Below, piece after piece: positions 33,530-44,456 of a DNA stretch of 46,560 bases (position 1 is its first letter; each line of letters starts with the position of its first letter). The notes beneath the pieces were generated by a model that did not search any database, was not told the origin of the DNA, and saw nothing but the letters and a program-made list of their open reading frames with translations. This DNA comes from an uncultured beta proteobacterium (GTDB lineage Bacteria; Pseudomonadota; Gammaproteobacteria; Burkholderiales; Burkholderiaceae_C), in NCBI GenBank assembly GCA_903830985.1, contig CAIKVZ010000305.1, positions 1 to 46,560 on the forward strand, given 5' to 3'. A program made the translations under genes and the position numbers.

Positions 33530-35002
33530 TCAGGTGGCCAGTTTTCGTTTCAGCAGTTCGTTCACCTGCGCCGGGTTCGCCTGACCCTTGCTGGCTTTCA
33601 TGATCTGTCCCACCAAGGCGTTGAAGGCCTTGTCCTTGCCGGCACGGAATTCCTCGACGTTCTTCGCATTTGTCATCAACACGCCGTCGATGATGGCTTC
33701 CAGCGCACTGGAGTCGTTCATCTGCTTCAGGCCCTTGGCCGAAATGATGGCATCGACGTCAGCGCCCTCGCCGCTCCACAAGGCATCGAACACCTGGCGC
33801 GCCGCGTTGTTGGACACCGTTGCGTCGGCAATGCGCGCAATCAGCGCGCCCAACTGCGCAGCACTCACCGGCGCCTGCGCCACGTTGAGGTCAGCGGCGT
33901 TCAGGCGGCGCGAGACCTCCCCCATGATCCAGTTGCTGGCCAGCTTGGGCTGGCTGCAGACCTTGGCCGTGGCTTCGAAATAGGCCGCCATGGACTGGCT
34001 CTGGGTCAGGGTGCTGGCGTCGTATTCCGACAGGCCGTAGTCGGCGCAAAAACGCGCCGCCATGACGCGTGGCAACTCGACCATCTCGCCGCGCACGCGC
34101 TCCACCCAGTCGCGCGCGATCACCAGTGGCGGCAGGTCCGGGTCCGGGAAATAGCGGTAGTCAGCGGCGTCTTCCTTGCTGCGCATGGCGCGCGTTTCAC
34201 CCGTGTCGGGATTGAACAGCACGGTGGCCTGCTCAATGGCGCGTCCGTCCTCGATCTGCTCGATCTGCCAGCGCACCTCGTAGTCCATGGCCTGCTGCAT
34301 GAACTTGAAGCTGTTCAGGTTCTTGATTTCCCGCCGGGTTCCCAGGGGGGCGCCGGGCTTGCGCACCGACACATTGGCATCGCAGCGAAACGAGCCTTCC
34401 TGCATATTGCCGTCGCAGATGCCGATCCAGGTAACGATCTTGTGCAACTCCTTGGCGTAGGCCACGGCCTCCGCCGTGGAGCGCATGTCGGGCTCGGTCA
34501 CGATTTCCAGCAGTGGCGTGCCGGCGCGGTTCAGGTCGATGCCGGTCTGCCCGATGAAGTCTTCATGCAGCGACTTGCCGGCGTCCTCTTCCAGGTGGGC
34601 ACGCACCAGGCGCACCGACTTTTTTTCGTCGCCCAGGTAGAACTCGACCACGCCACCCTGCACCACCGGAATTTCGAACTGGCTGATCTGGTAGCCCTTG
34701 GGCAGGTCCGGATAGAAATAATTCTTGCGCGCAAAAATGCTCTTTTCGGCGATGTGCGAACCCACCGCCAGACCGAATTCGATGGCGCGTTCGACCGCAC
34801 CCTTGTTCATCACCGGCAGGGTGCCGGGCAGGGCCAGATCGACGGCGCAGGCCTGCGTGTTGGGCTCGGCGCCAAAGGCTGTCGGTGCGCGGCTGAAGAT
34901 TTTCGACCGGGTGGACAGCTGGGCGTGGGTTTCGAAGCCGATGACGACTTCGTAGCCCATGACGAGCAGGGTGGGTGTGGCTTTGGTGGAAGGGTTGCTC
35001 AT
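33530..35002 (-). CDS. gatB: Aspartyl/glutamyl-tRNA(Asn/Gln) amidotransferase subunit B
   Basis: 490 residues with the GatB cradle domain start ([22 protein letters not shown]), CDANVSVR and [18 protein letters not shown], and a C-terminal helical YqeY-like tail ([24 protein letters not shown]). It activates mischarged Asp-tRNA(Asn) or Glu-tRNA(Gln) by phosphorylation and receives ammonia from GatA. It is the last gene of gatCAB, 2 bp after the gatA stop. The start is at 35002; an internal ATG (MGYEVVIG, 15th codon) is a possible alternative. Confidence 0.96.
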   Translation of the reverse strand: MSNPSTKATPTLLVMGYEVVIGFETHAQLSTRSKIFSRAPTAFGAEPNTQACAVDLALPGTLPVMNKGAVERAIEFGLAVGSHIAEKSIFARKNYFYPDLPKGYQISQFEIPVVQGGVVEFYLGDEKKSVRLVRAHLEEDAGKSLHEDFIGQTGIDLNRAGTPLLEIVTEPDMRSTAEAVAYAKELHKIVTWIGICDGNMQEGSFRCDANVSVRKPGAPLGTRREIKNLNSFKFMQQAMDYEVRWQIEQIEDGRAIEQATVLFNPDTGETRAMRSKEDAADYRYFPDPDLPPLVIARDWVERVRGEMVELPRVMAARFCADYGLSEYDASTLTQSQSMAAYFEATAKVCSQPKLASNWIMGEVSRRLNAADLNVAQAPVSAAQLGALIARIADATVSNNAARQVFDALWSGEGADVDAIISAKGLKQMNDSSALEAIIDGVLMTNAKNVEEFRAGKDKAFNALVGQIMKASKGQANPAQVNELLKRKLAT

Positions 35003-35004
35003 GT

Positions 35005-36516
35005 TCAGACTCCCTGGGGTTTGCGGGAGTGAAAGTCGGTGGCCTGCTGGAAACGGTGCGCCGCGTTGAGCAGGCGACCCTCCGCGAAATAGTTGCCTAT
35101 CAGCTGCAGACCCACGGGCATGCCGCCCGCGCCAAAACCGGCCGGCAGACTCATGCCCGGCAGACCGGCCAGCGAGGCCGGCAAGGTAAAGATGTCGGCC
35201 AGGTAATTGGCCACAGGGTCGTCGGACTTCTCACCGATCTTCCAGGCCACGGTCGGCGCCACGGGTCCGGCAATCAGGTCACATTGGCCGAAGGCCTGCT
35301 GGAAATCGTCGGCAATCATGCGGCGTATCCGCTGCGCCTGCAGGTAGTAGGCGTCGTAGTAGCCGTGCGACAGCACGTAGGTGCCGATCATGATGCGGCG
35401 CTTCACTTCTTCGCCAAAGCCCTCGGACCGGGTCTTCTTGTACATGTCGGCCAGGTCGGTGTACTGCGCTGCGCGGTGGCCGAATTTCACGCCGTCAAAG
35501 CGGCTCAGGTTGCTCGACGCCTCCGCCGGGGCAATGACGTAGTAAACCGGAATCGACAACTCGGTGCGCGGCAGGCTGATGGGCACCAGACGTGCCCCCA
35601 GCTTCTCGTACTCAGCCAGGGCCGAGTCCACGGCAGCGCGCACGTCGGCGCTCAAGCCATCGCCGAAAAATTCCTTGGGAATGCCGATGCGCAGACCTGC
35701 AATGGAGTCGTTCAGTTGCAGAGTGAAGTCTTCGGCCGGGACGTCGAGCGAAGTCGAGTCGCGATCCGGGTCGGGGCCGCACATGGCACTGAGCAACAAG
35801 GCGCAATCCTGCGCCGTCCGCGCCATCGGCCCGGCCTGGTCCAGGCTGGAGGCAAAGGCCACCATGCCGTAGCGCGAGGCCCGTCCATAGGTCGGTTTGA
35901 TGCCGGTGATGCCGCAAAACGAGGCGGGCTGGCGAATCGAGCCGCCGGTGTCGGTGCCGGTGGCGGCCGGCGTCAGGCGCGCCGCAACCGCGGCCGCGCT
36001 GCCGCCCGACGAGCCCCCCGGAATGCGGCTCGTATCCCAGGGGTTCTTCACCGGCTCTGGCTGACTGAAGCCCATGGGCGGCTGGGCCGAGTTCTCGTTG
36101 CTCGACCCCATGGCGAACTCGTCGCAATTGAGCTTGCCCAGGCAGACCGCACCCGCGTCCTTGAGCTTGGCCACGACCGTCGCATCAAAGGGCGAGCGGT
36201 AGCCACTGAGCATTTTCGAGCCGGCGGTGGTCGGCCAGTCGCGGGTGACAAAGATATCCTTGTGCGCCAGCGGCACGCCTTCCAGGGCGCTCACCGACCC
36301 CGCCGCCAGCCGGGCGTCGGCCGCTCTGGCCTGCACCAGCGTGGCCTCTTCGTCGACGCTCAGGAACGCGCCCAGCGCTGTATGGAATTGGATTCGGTTC
36401 AAAAAGTGCTGCGCTGCTTCCACGGCCGACAGTTTCCTGGCCTGCAGCAAGCCGGACAACTCGCTCACCGTGCGCTCGTGCAGTTCGCTGCTTGGGGGTG
36501 TAGTGGGACTGTTCAT
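35005..36516 (-). CDS. gatA: Aspartyl/glutamyl-tRNA(Asn/Gln) amidotransferase subunit A
   Basis: 503 residues of the amidase-signature family. The catalytic triad is K86 (LAHKDIF), cis-Ser S169 ([14 protein letters not shown]) and nucleophile S193 ([11 protein letters not shown]). It releases ammonia from glutamine and sends it to GatB. It sits between gatC (8 bp upstream) and gatB (2 bp downstream), so the three should be made stoichiometrically from one message. Confidence 0.97.
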   Translation of the reverse strand: MNSPTTPPSSELHERTVSELSGLLQARKLSAVEAAQHFLNRIQFHTALGAFLSVDEEATLVQARAADARLAAGSVSALEGVPLAHKDIFVTRDWPTTAGSKMLSGYRSPFDATVVAKLKDAGAVCLGKLNCDEFAMGSSNENSAQPPMGFSQPEPVKNPWDTSRIPGGSSGGSAAAVAARLTPAATGTDTGGSIRQPASFCGITGIKPTYGRASRYGMVAFASSLDQAGPMARTAQDCALLLSAMCGPDPDRDSTSLDVPAEDFTLQLNDSIAGLRIGIPKEFFGDGLSADVRAAVDSALAEYEKLGARLVPISLPRTELSIPVYYVIAPAEASSNLSRFDGVKFGHRAAQYTDLADMYKKTRSEGFGEEVKRRIMIGTYVLSHGYYDAYYLQAQRIRRMIADDFQQAFGQCDLIAGPVAPTVAWKIGEKSDDPVANYLADIFTLPASLAGLPGMSLPAGFGAGGMPVGLQLIGNYFAEGRLLNAAHRFQQATDFHSRKPQGV

Positions 36517-36524
36517 GGCGCGCC

Positions 36525-36824
36525 TTACTCGATGACCTTGGGAACCAGGAACAGGCCGTTTTCCACAGCCGGGGCGTTTTGCTGGTTGGCCGACCGTTGG
36601 TTCGGCTCGCTGGCGACGTCTTCGCGCAGGCGCAGTGCGATTTCCTGGATCGCAGCCACGGGGTGCGACAGGGGCTCAATGCCCGTGGTGTCGACTGCGC
36701 GCATGGCGTCAACGATGCTGAAAAAACCGTTGATCTGGGTCAGCATGGTCTGCGCTTGCGGGCCCGGCAAGTCCAGCCGCGCCAGATTGGCGATACGGGC
36801 AATGTCCGAAGAAGTCAGTGACAT
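36525..36824 (-). CDS. gatC: Aspartyl/glutamyl-tRNA(Asn/Gln) amidotransferase subunit C
   Basis: A 99-residue belt protein that stabilises GatA-GatB. The start [19 protein letters not shown] is typical, with the family motif [24 protein letters not shown] in the middle. It is first in gatCAB and divergent from mreB. The upstream sequence has no strong Shine-Dalgarno. Confidence 0.95.
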   Translation of the reverse strand: MSLTSSDIARIANLARLDLPGPQAQTMLTQINGFFSIVDAMRAVDTTGIEPLSHPVAAIQEIALRLREDVASEPNQRSANQQNAPAVENGLFLVPKVIE

Positions 36825-38071
<1,247 letters not shown>

Positions 38072-38128
38072 CCCCATGGCTGGGGCGGCGAACTTGGAGC
38101 GGGTCAGCCCGGGATCGGGGACTGGCAC

Positions 38129-39079
38129 ATGCCCTTAGGCACGCTCGACAGCGCCCCGCCGCCCTTCTTCCGCCAGGGACCGTCGGCACTCTCCAAATTG
38201 TTTTTTTTCAGCGCGTTGGCGCTGTTCCTGATGGTCGCGGACACGCGCTTCAAGATCACGCAACCGCTGCGCACAGTGGTTGCGGTGGTGCTGCAACCAG
38301 TTCAATGGCTGGTCTTGCAGCCCATCCGTGGCGCCACCAGTGTGGGTGAACATTTCAGCCAACTTTCCACGGCGCAGGCCGCCGAAGACCGGCTGCGCCG
38401 CCAACTGGCCGATCAGTCACTGCGCGCCGCGCAGGTAGAGCAACTGCGGCTGGAAAACCTGCGACTGCGCAATCTGCTGGGCCTGCGCCAGACGCTGCCA
38501 CCGAGCGCGCAGGCCGCCGAAGTGCTGTACGACGCGGCCGACCTCTACAGCCGCAAGATCATCCTGGACAAGGGTGCAAGCCATCAACTGGCGCTGGGTT
38601 CGGCGGTGGTGGACGAAGCCGGCGTGCTCGGCCAGGTGACGCGGGTCTATCCGCTGGTGAGCGAGGTCACGCTGCTGGTCGACCGGGATCAGGCCATCCC
38701 CGTGCTGAACACGCGCACCGGCGCACGCAGCGTGGCCTATGGTGATCCTGGATTCAACGGCGGTGGCCTGGAACTGCGTTTCATGGCCGCAAATGCCGAC
38801 GTACTGCCCGGTGACCTGCTCACCACCAGCGGCGTGGACGGCGTCTACCCGCCAGGCCTGCCCGTGGCCAAGGTGACGAAAGTGGAGCGCCGTGCCGATA
38901 CCGCCTTTGCGCGCATCTATTGCACTGCGGTGGCGGCCATTGGCGGGGCGCGCCATGTCATGGTGATTGCACCGGTGTCGGTGCAAATCGCACCACGACC
39001 GGAAGCCGTGGTTACCGCGGCCAGCGGCAAAAAACCGGCCTCCAAGGCCTCTGGCCCGAAATTCGAGGCAACGCCATGA
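38129..39079 (+). CDS. mreC: Rod shape-determining protein MreC
   Basis: 316 residues with a short cytoplasmic tail, a membrane segment at about 22-38 (SKLFFFSALALFLMVAD), a periplasmic coiled coil (about 75-118, DRLRRQLADQSLRAAQVEQL) and a beta-rich domain beyond (VVDEAGVLGQVTRVYP, LLTTSGVDGVYPPGLPVAKV). It links cytoplasmic MreB to PBP2. The stop overlaps the mreD start by ATGA. The Ala/Lys/Pro-rich C-terminal tail (about 290-316) is species-specific. Confidence 0.96.
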   Translation: MPLGTLDSAPPPFFRQGPSALSKLFFFSALALFLMVADTRFKITQPLRTVVAVVLQPVQWLVLQPIRGATSVGEHFSQLSTAQAAEDRLRRQLADQSLRAAQVEQLRLENLRLRNLLGLRQTLPPSAQAAEVLYDAADLYSRKIILDKGASHQLALGSAVVDEAGVLGQVTRVYPLVSEVTLLVDRDQAIPVLNTRTGARSVAYGDPGFNGGGLELRFMAANADVLPGDLLTTSGVDGVYPPGLPVAKVTKVERRADTAFARIYCTAVAAIGGARHVMVIAPVSVQIAPRPEAVVTAASGKKPASKASGPKFEATP

Positions 39080-39606
39080 TCATGCGCCCGGGACAACCCT
39101 TGTTGCTGCCAGCCAACCCGGTTTTCATCTGGGGCAGCCTGATCGCCGCCCTGATGCTGAACATGCTGCAGTACATGGGGTTGTGGCCACGCGCCGCCTG
39201 GGCACCCGACCTGCTGGCGCTGGTGCTGTTGTTCTGGTGCGTGCATCAGCCCTTGCGCGTCGGCGTGGGAACGGCCTTCGTTTTCGGCCTGCTGCTCGAC
39301 GTGCATCAGGGCGCGCTGCTGGGGCAGCATGCGCTGGCCTTCACAGGTTTGAGCTTTCTGGCGATTGCCATGCACCGACGCCTGCTGTGGTTCACCGTGC
39401 CCTCGCAGGCCCTGCAGGTGGCCCCCCTGTTTGTCGTGGCACACGCCATCGAACTGACGGTGCGCCTGATCGCCGGCGGGACCTTTCCCGGCTGGGACCT
39501 GCTGCTGGCGCCGCTGCTCGAAGCCCTGCTCTGGCCGGTGGTGAGCGTGGCGCTGCTGGTGCCGCAACGGCGCGCCCCGGACCGCGACGCCAACCGCCCC
39601 TTGTGA
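39076..39606 (+). CDS. mreD: Rod shape-determining protein MreD
   Basis: 176 residues, an integral membrane protein with about five hydrophobic helices (first FIWGSLIAALMLNMLQYMGL, then LLALVLLFWCVH and VGVGTAFVFGLLLDVHQGALLG). The chosen ATG at 39076 overlaps the mreC stop; an in-frame ATG two codons later (39082) is possible. The open frame back to 38920 lies inside mreC and is discounted. Confidence 0.93.
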   Translation: MIMRPGQPLLLPANPVFIWGSLIAALMLNMLQYMGLWPRAAWAPDLLALVLLFWCVHQPLRVGVGTAFVFGLLLDVHQGALLGQHALAFTGLSFLAIAMHRRLLWFTVPSQALQVAPLFVVAHAIELTVRLIAGGTFPGWDLLLAPLLEALLWPVVSVALLVPQRRAPDRDANRPL

Positions 39607-39625
39607 CCCACCGTCCCATTACGCC

Positions 39626-41572
39626 ATGACTGAGCTGCGCAACGTCGATGCCGACCTGTCGCGCTTTCGCTCGCGCGTGCTGGTGGCGAGCGCGCTGGTG
39701 TTGCTGGCCTTCACACTGCTGGTGGCGCGCCTGGTGTACCTGCAGGTGGTGCGGCACGACGACCTGCTGGAACAGGCCGAAAGCAACCGCACGGCGATCG
39801 TGCCCATCGTTCCGAATCGTGGCCTGATCCTGGACCGCAACGGCATCGTGCTGGCGAGCAACTACTCGGCCTATACGCTGGAGGTCACGCCGTCGCGCAT
39901 AGAGGACCTGGAGCGCACGCTGGACGAGTTGTCGCAGGTGCTGGAGATCAGCGTGCGCGACCGCAAGCGTTTCAAGAAGCTGCTGGAGGAGTCCAAGAGC
40001 TTCGAGTCGCTGCCGGTACGTTCGCGCCTGACCGACGAGGAAGTCGCGCGCTTTGCGGCACAGCGGTTTCGTTTTCCCGGTGTGGACATCAAGGCACGCC
40101 TGTTTCGCAACTACCCGTTTGGCGAGCTCGCCAGCCATGTGATCGGCTACATCGGGCGCATCAACCAGGAAGAGAAGGCGCGCATCGACGAATCCGACGA
40201 CGACGCCAACTACCGCGGCACTTCCTACATCGGCAAGCTCGGCGTGGAGCAGAGCTTTGAAGCCCAGTTGCACGGCACCACCGGCGTGGACTCGGTGGAG
40301 ACCTCGGCCGGCGGGCGCGCCATGCGGCGCCTCTCCAGCCAGTCGGCCACGCCGGGTGACACGGTGGTGCTGTCGATCGACATCAAGCTGCAAAAACTGG
40401 TGGAAGACCTGTTCGGCGAGCGCCGCGGCGCGCTGGTGGCGATCGAGCCCGGAACCGGCGAGATTCTGGCCTTCGTGAGCAAACCCACCTTCGACCCGAA
40501 TCTGTTTGTCGACGGCATCGACAGCGACAGCTGGCAGGAACTCAACGAGTCGCCGGACAAGCCGCTGCTGAACCGGGCCCTGCGCGGCACCTACCCTCCC
40601 GGGTCCACCTATAAGCCGTTCATGGCACTGGCGGCGCTGCAGACCGGTCGGCGCACGCCCCAGCAGACCATTTTCGACCCCGGCTTCTTCCTGCTCGGCA
40701 ACCATCGCTTTCGCGACGACAAGGAGGGCGGCCATGGCACGGTGGACATGTACCGCTCCATCGTGCAGTCCTGCGACACCTACTACTACGTGCTGGCCAA
40801 CGATCTGGGCGTCGACACCATCCACGATCAGCTGCAACCGCTGGGCTTTGGCGAACTCACCGGGATCGATATTCAGGGCGAAGTGCGCGGCCTGCTGCCC
40901 AGCCAGAACTGGAAGCGCAACGCCTACAAGCGCCCCGAGCAGAAAAAATGGTATGCCGGCGAAACGATTTCACTGGGCATCGGTCAGGGCTACAACAATT
41001 TCACCATGCTGCAGTTGGCCCACGCCACCGCCACGCTGGCGGGCGATGGCGTGAAGGCCAAGCCACACCTGGTGCGTGAACTGGTCGACGCCGTGACACG
41101 TGTTGCCACACCGGTGGAACTGGAACCGCCCCAGCAACTGGCGCTGACGCCGGCGAACATCGCCGTGATCAAGGCGGCCATGGTGGGCGTGAACATCGAG
41201 GGCACCTCGTCGAGCAGCTTTCGGGGTGCCACCTACACCAGCGCCGGCAAGACCGGAACTGCCCAGGTGATTCAGATCAAACAGAACGAAAAATACAGTG
41301 CCTCGCGCACCGATGAACTGCACCGCGACCATGCACTTTTCATCGCCTACGCGCCAGCCGAGGCACCCAAGCTGGCGCTGGCCATGGTGGTGGAAAACGC
41401 GGGCTTCGGCGCGGCCTCGGCGGCGCCCATTGCGCGACGCGTGTTTGATTACTTTCTGACGGGCCAGTACCCCAGCCTGGAGGATATGGCGGCGGTGCAA
41501 AAAGGTCAGGCCACGACGCCGATCGGTAAACCGCGCCCGGTCAGCGAAGTGGCCTGGCCACCCGTGCCCTGA
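39626..41572 (+). CDS. mrdA: Penicillin-binding protein 2 (peptidoglycan transpeptidase)
   Basis: 648 residues. A membrane anchor at about 17-39 (VLVASALVLLAFTLLVARLVYL) is followed by the PBP dimerisation domain (NRGLILDRNGIVLASNYSAY). The transpeptidase domain has active-site S327 in GSTYK (SxxK), S382-C-D384 (SxN-equivalent) and K542-T-G544 (SAGKTGTAQ). It makes the elongation-phase crosslinks with RodA. It follows mreD by 19 bp. rodA, often next in betaproteobacteria, is not here: a convergent TSUP gene begins 12 bp later. Confidence 0.96.
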   Translation: MTELRNVDADLSRFRSRVLVASALVLLAFTLLVARLVYLQVVRHDDLLEQAESNRTAIVPIVPNRGLILDRNGIVLASNYSAYTLEVTPSRIEDLERTLDELSQVLEISVRDRKRFKKLLEESKSFESLPVRSRLTDEEVARFAAQRFRFPGVDIKARLFRNYPFGELASHVIGYIGRINQEEKARIDESDDDANYRGTSYIGKLGVEQSFEAQLHGTTGVDSVETSAGGRAMRRLSSQSATPGDTVVLSIDIKLQKLVEDLFGERRGALVAIEPGTGEILAFVSKPTFDPNLFVDGIDSDSWQELNESPDKPLLNRALRGTYPPGSTYKPFMALAALQTGRRTPQQTIFDPGFFLLGNHRFRDDKEGGHGTVDMYRSIVQSCDTYYYVLANDLGVDTIHDQLQPLGFGELTGIDIQGEVRGLLPSQNWKRNAYKRPEQKKWYAGETISLGIGQGYNNFTMLQLAHATATLAGDGVKAKPHLVRELVDAVTRVATPVELEPPQQLALTPANIAVIKAAMVGVNIEGTSSSSFRGATYTSAGKTGTAQVIQIKQNEKYSASRTDELHRDHALFIAYAPAEAPKLALAMVVENAGFGAASAAPIARRVFDYFLTGQYPSLEDMAAVQKGQATTPIGKPRPVSEVAWPPVP

Positions 41573-41584
41573 ACGGATCCACTC

Positions 41585-42343
41585 TCACTTGACAAACGCG
41601 TCGTAGCCAGTCTTCAGGATCAGCGCCGACACCACCACGATGAACACACCGCGCACAAAGCCCGTGCCGTGTTTCAGGGCCAGGCGCGTGCCCAGGATGC
41701 TGCCCAGCACGTTCGCCGCGCCCATGGCCAGGGCGAAGTGCCACCAGACATGACCCTTGAGAGTGAACAGGATGATGGCGGCGAAATTGGTGGCGGTGTT
41801 GATGAGCTTGGCGCTGGCTGAAGCGTGCAAAAAGTCGTAGCCCAGCCAGCGCACCAGCAGAAACACCAGAAAACTGCCGGTGCCGGGGCCGAAAAATCCA
41901 TCGTAAAAACCCAGCAACAAGCCCACCACGCTCGCAGCCGCCGCTTCTTCCCGACCGGAAAAACGCGGCGCGTGGGCGCGACCCAGTTCCTTGCGCGCCA
42001 GGGTATAGGCCAGTACGGCGAGCAGCACCAGCGGCAACACCTTGCGCAGAAAATCGGGGGAAATCACGGTCACCAGCCAGGCGCCGCCGAAAGAGCCGGC
42101 AAAACCGGCCAGCGCCGCCGGCCACAGCGCCCCCCAGCGCAGTTGCACGCGTCGGCTGTACTGCCAGGTGGCAAAACCGGTGCCCCAGATGGAGGCGCTC
42201 TTGTTCGTGCCGAACAGTGTGGCCGGGTGCGTGCTGGGAAAGGTGGCAAACAGGGCTGGAACCAGGATCAGGCCGCCACCGCCCACGATCGCGTCCACAA
42301 ATCCGGCCAGCAGCGAAGCCAGCGATACCAAGAGCAATTCCAT
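41585..42343 (-). CDS. TSUP/TauE-SafE family membrane permease
   Basis: 252 residues with about eight hydrophobic helices and the TSUP signature GFVDAIVGGGGLILVPALFATFP near the N terminus; the second repeat has LLLGFYDGFFGPGTGSFLVFLLVR. The family exports or imports sulfite, sulfonates, sulfoacetate or related organic anions. No sulfur genes are adjacent, so the substrate is open. It is convergent with mrdA, with 12 bp between stops and no visible terminator. Confidence 0.92.
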   Translation of the reverse strand: MELLLVSLASLLAGFVDAIVGGGGLILVPALFATFPSTHPATLFGTNKSASIWGTGFATWQYSRRVQLRWGALWPAALAGFAGSFGGAWLVTVISPDFLRKVLPLVLLAVLAYTLARKELGRAHAPRFSGREEAAAASVVGLLLGFYDGFFGPGTGSFLVFLLVRWLGYDFLHASASAKLINTATNFAAIILFTLKGHVWWHFALAMGAANVLGSILGTRLALKHGTGFVRGVFIVVVSALILKTGYDAFVK

Positions 42344-42380
42344 GGGGTCATTTTCGCATCCCGCCTCAGACCGGGAATGC

Positions 42381-42467
42381 TATAGTTTTCTGAGCATTGA
42401 AAAGAGGCGGAACGTGGCGTTTCGCACGCACAAGTAAAAAATGCACCGGGATTACCGGTGCATTTTT
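42381..42467 (+). ncRNA. Candidate small RNA (extended -10 promoter to strong terminator)
   Basis: TGC followed by TATAGT (42378-42386) is an extended -10 promoter; no good -35 is visible. About 50 nt later a perfect hairpin with a T-run (42437-42467) would end a transcript of about 75 nt starting near 42393. The transcript includes an AGAGG (42403-42407) and an eight-codon frame from GTG 42414 to TAA 42437 (VAFRTHK), so a very short leader peptide is an alternative. It lies between a TSUP gene on the opposite strand and a GMC gene on the opposite strand. No known family is recognised. Confidence 0.45.
42437..42467. terminator. Bidirectional intrinsic terminator
   Basis: AAAAATGCACCGG (42437-42449) and CCGGTGCATTTTT (42455-42467) form a perfect 13-bp stem with a GATTA loop, and T-runs follow on both strands. 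On the minus strand it ends the GMC oxidoreductase transcript, about 165 bp past its stop. On the plus strand it would end the candidate small RNA. One of the clearest terminators in the window. Confidence 0.88.
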
Positions 42468-42631
42468 CATGATTCGCATCTTCTTGGGATACGCCAGCGG
42501 TGGCTGGTCTTTTTAGTCTCCTCGGCTCCTCTGGCCTGCCCGGCCTTGGCGTCGGGGCAGCGAGTGGCCGGACTTTACGCCGCGCACCACTGCGGCGCAT
42601 CGGGGATTTCCCTGCCATTGGACAGTTGGGG

Positions 42632-44329
42632 TCAGGATTCCATCACAATCCAGCGCGCGGCCTTCTCGGCCAGCATCAACACCGGGGAATTGGTATTGCC
42701 ACTGGTGATGCTGGGCATGGCGCCGGCGTCGACCACACGCAGTCCGACTACGCCTCGCACCCGAAGGTGCGAATCCAGCACCGCGCTGGCGTCGTCCTCC
42801 CGACCCATTTTGGTCGTTCCCACCGGGTGAAAAATGGTGGTGGCGATATCGCCGGCCAGCTTGGCCAAGTCGGCGTCGCTCTGGTATTGCACGCCAGGCT
42901 TGTATTCCTGCGGCTGGTAGGGCGCCAGCGCCGGTTGCGCCAGGATGCGCCGGGTCAGACGCAGCGAGTCAGCCGCCACTTGGCGGTCCACGTCGGTGCT
43001 CAGGTAGTTGGGCGCAATCGCGGGTGCATCGGCAAAGCGGGCCGACTTGATCTGCACCGAGCCGCGGCTGGTGGGGTTCAGGTTGCACACGCTGGCCGTG
43101 ATCGCCGGGAAAGCGTGCAGAGGTTCACCGAAGGCATCCAGGCTCAGGGGCTGAACGTGGTACTCGATGTTGGGATAGGGCTGGGCCGGATCGCTGCGCG
43201 TGAAGGCGCCGAGCTGTGACGGCGCCATGCTCATGGGACCTGTGCGCTTGAGCGCGTATTCCAGGCCGATCATGGCCTGGCCCCACAGGCTGTTGGCCAT
43301 GGTGTTGAGCGTCTTCACACCCTGCACCTTGAACACGGCGCGAATCTGCAGATGGTCCTGCAGGTTAGCGCCCACACCCGGCAGATCCATCACCAGCTCA
43401 ACGCCATGCTGTTTCAGCAAAGCCGCCGGGCCGATGCCGGAGAGTTGCAGGATCTGCGGCGAACCGATGCTGCCGGCACACAGGATCACCTCGCGCCCGG
43501 CCCGCGCCGTGACCATTTCGCTGCCATTCCAGACCTGCACCCCGGCGCAACGCTGGCGCTGGTCGGGCTGGGTTTCGAGCAAGAGCCGGGTCACCTGCGC
43601 CGAAGTCCAGAGCTCGAAATTGGGCCGGCCATAGCACATGGGGCGCAGAAAAGCCTTGGCGGTGTTCCAGCGCCAACCGGCGCGCTGGTTCACCTCGAAG
43701 TAGCCCACGCCCTCGTTGTCGCCACGGTTGAAGTCATCGGTGGCCGGGATGCCTGCCTGCTGTGCGGCCTGGGCGAAGGCATCGAGCACGTCCCAGCTTA
43801 GGCGCTGTTTTTCCACCCGCCACTCGCCGCCGGCCTGGTGATGGCGCAGAATCTTCGCGTACTCGCTGGTGTCCTGCAGCAGTTGTGCCGAAGGCGTCCC
43901 TTTGGCACCGTGCAGTGCGTCTGCACCCTTGTAGTGGTCCTCGTGCAGCTTGAAGTCGGGGAGCACCTGATCCCAGCGCCAGGCTTCGTCGCCGGTGAGC
44001 TGCGCCCAGTTGTCGTAATCACGCGCCTGGCCGCGCATGTAGATCATGCCGTTGATGCTGGAGCAGCCGCCCAGGGTCTTGCCGCGCGGATAGCGCAGGG
44101 CGCGGCCGTTCAGCCCCGCGTCCGGTTCTGTCTGGTACAGCCAGTCGGTGCGCGGATTGCCGATGCACTTCAGATAGCCCACCGGGATGTGGATCCAGTG
44201 GTAATCGTCCTTGCGCCCGGCCTCGATCAGCAGCACGCGACGGCGGGCATCGGCGCTGAGCCGGTTCGCCAGCAGGCAGCCGGCGGTGCCGGCGCCGATG
44301 ATGATGTAGTCAAATGTAGTGTCGCTCAT
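42632..44329 (-). CDS. GMC-family FAD oxidoreductase (choline dehydrogenase-like)
   Basis: 565 residues with the FAD-binding IIIGAGTAGCLLANRLS (10-26), LLIEAGRKDDYHW, GKTLGGCSSINGMIYMRGQA and the second GMC signature GSIGSPQILQLSGIG. The catalytic pair is H501 (FHPVGTTKMG) and N545 (GNTNSPVLM), with the spacing of choline oxidase. It oxidises an alcohol with FAD, probably feeding electrons to the respiratory chain. No betaine genes are adjacent, so the alcohol is unknown. It is divergent from the MCE permease gene. Confidence 0.93.
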   Translation of the reverse strand: MSDTTFDYIIIGAGTAGCLLANRLSADARRRVLLIEAGRKDDYHWIHIPVGYLKCIGNPRTDWLYQTEPDAGLNGRALRYPRGKTLGGCSSINGMIYMRGQARDYDNWAQLTGDEAWRWDQVLPDFKLHEDHYKGADALHGAKGTPSAQLLQDTSEYAKILRHHQAGGEWRVEKQRLSWDVLDAFAQAAQQAGIPATDDFNRGDNEGVGYFEVNQRAGWRWNTAKAFLRPMCYGRPNFELWTSAQVTRLLLETQPDQRQRCAGVQVWNGSEMVTARAGREVILCAGSIGSPQILQLSGIGPAALLKQHGVELVMDLPGVGANLQDHLQIRAVFKVQGVKTLNTMANSLWGQAMIGLEYALKRTGPMSMAPSQLGAFTRSDPAQPYPNIEYHVQPLSLDAFGEPLHAFPAITASVCNLNPTSRGSVQIKSARFADAPAIAPNYLSTDVDRQVAADSLRLTRRILAQPALAPYQPQEYKPGVQYQSDADLAKLAGDIATTIFHPVGTTKMGREDDASAVLDSHLRVRGVVGLRVVDAGAMPSITSGNTNSPVLMLAEKAARWIVMES

Positions 44330-44389
44330 GGTGCCGTCCTCGTTTCAAATTCTTGCGGTCCTTGTCCCTTGTCGAATTAGAAACGCAAT

Positions 44390-44409
44390 CGCCACTGAAA
44401 GGCGTGGCG
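44390..44409. repeat. Inverted repeat in the GMC / MCE permease divergent region
   Basis: CGCCAC (44390-44395) and GTGGCG (44404-44409) are perfect 6-bp arms with an 8-nt spacer, roughly midway between the two divergent start codons (44329 and 44457). It could bind a regulator of either gene. Short arms make this weak evidence. Confidence 0.3.
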
Positions 44410-44456
44410 GCAAAATATTCTTCTTCGGGCCTGCGCACGGGTAGGATGGAGCGCCT

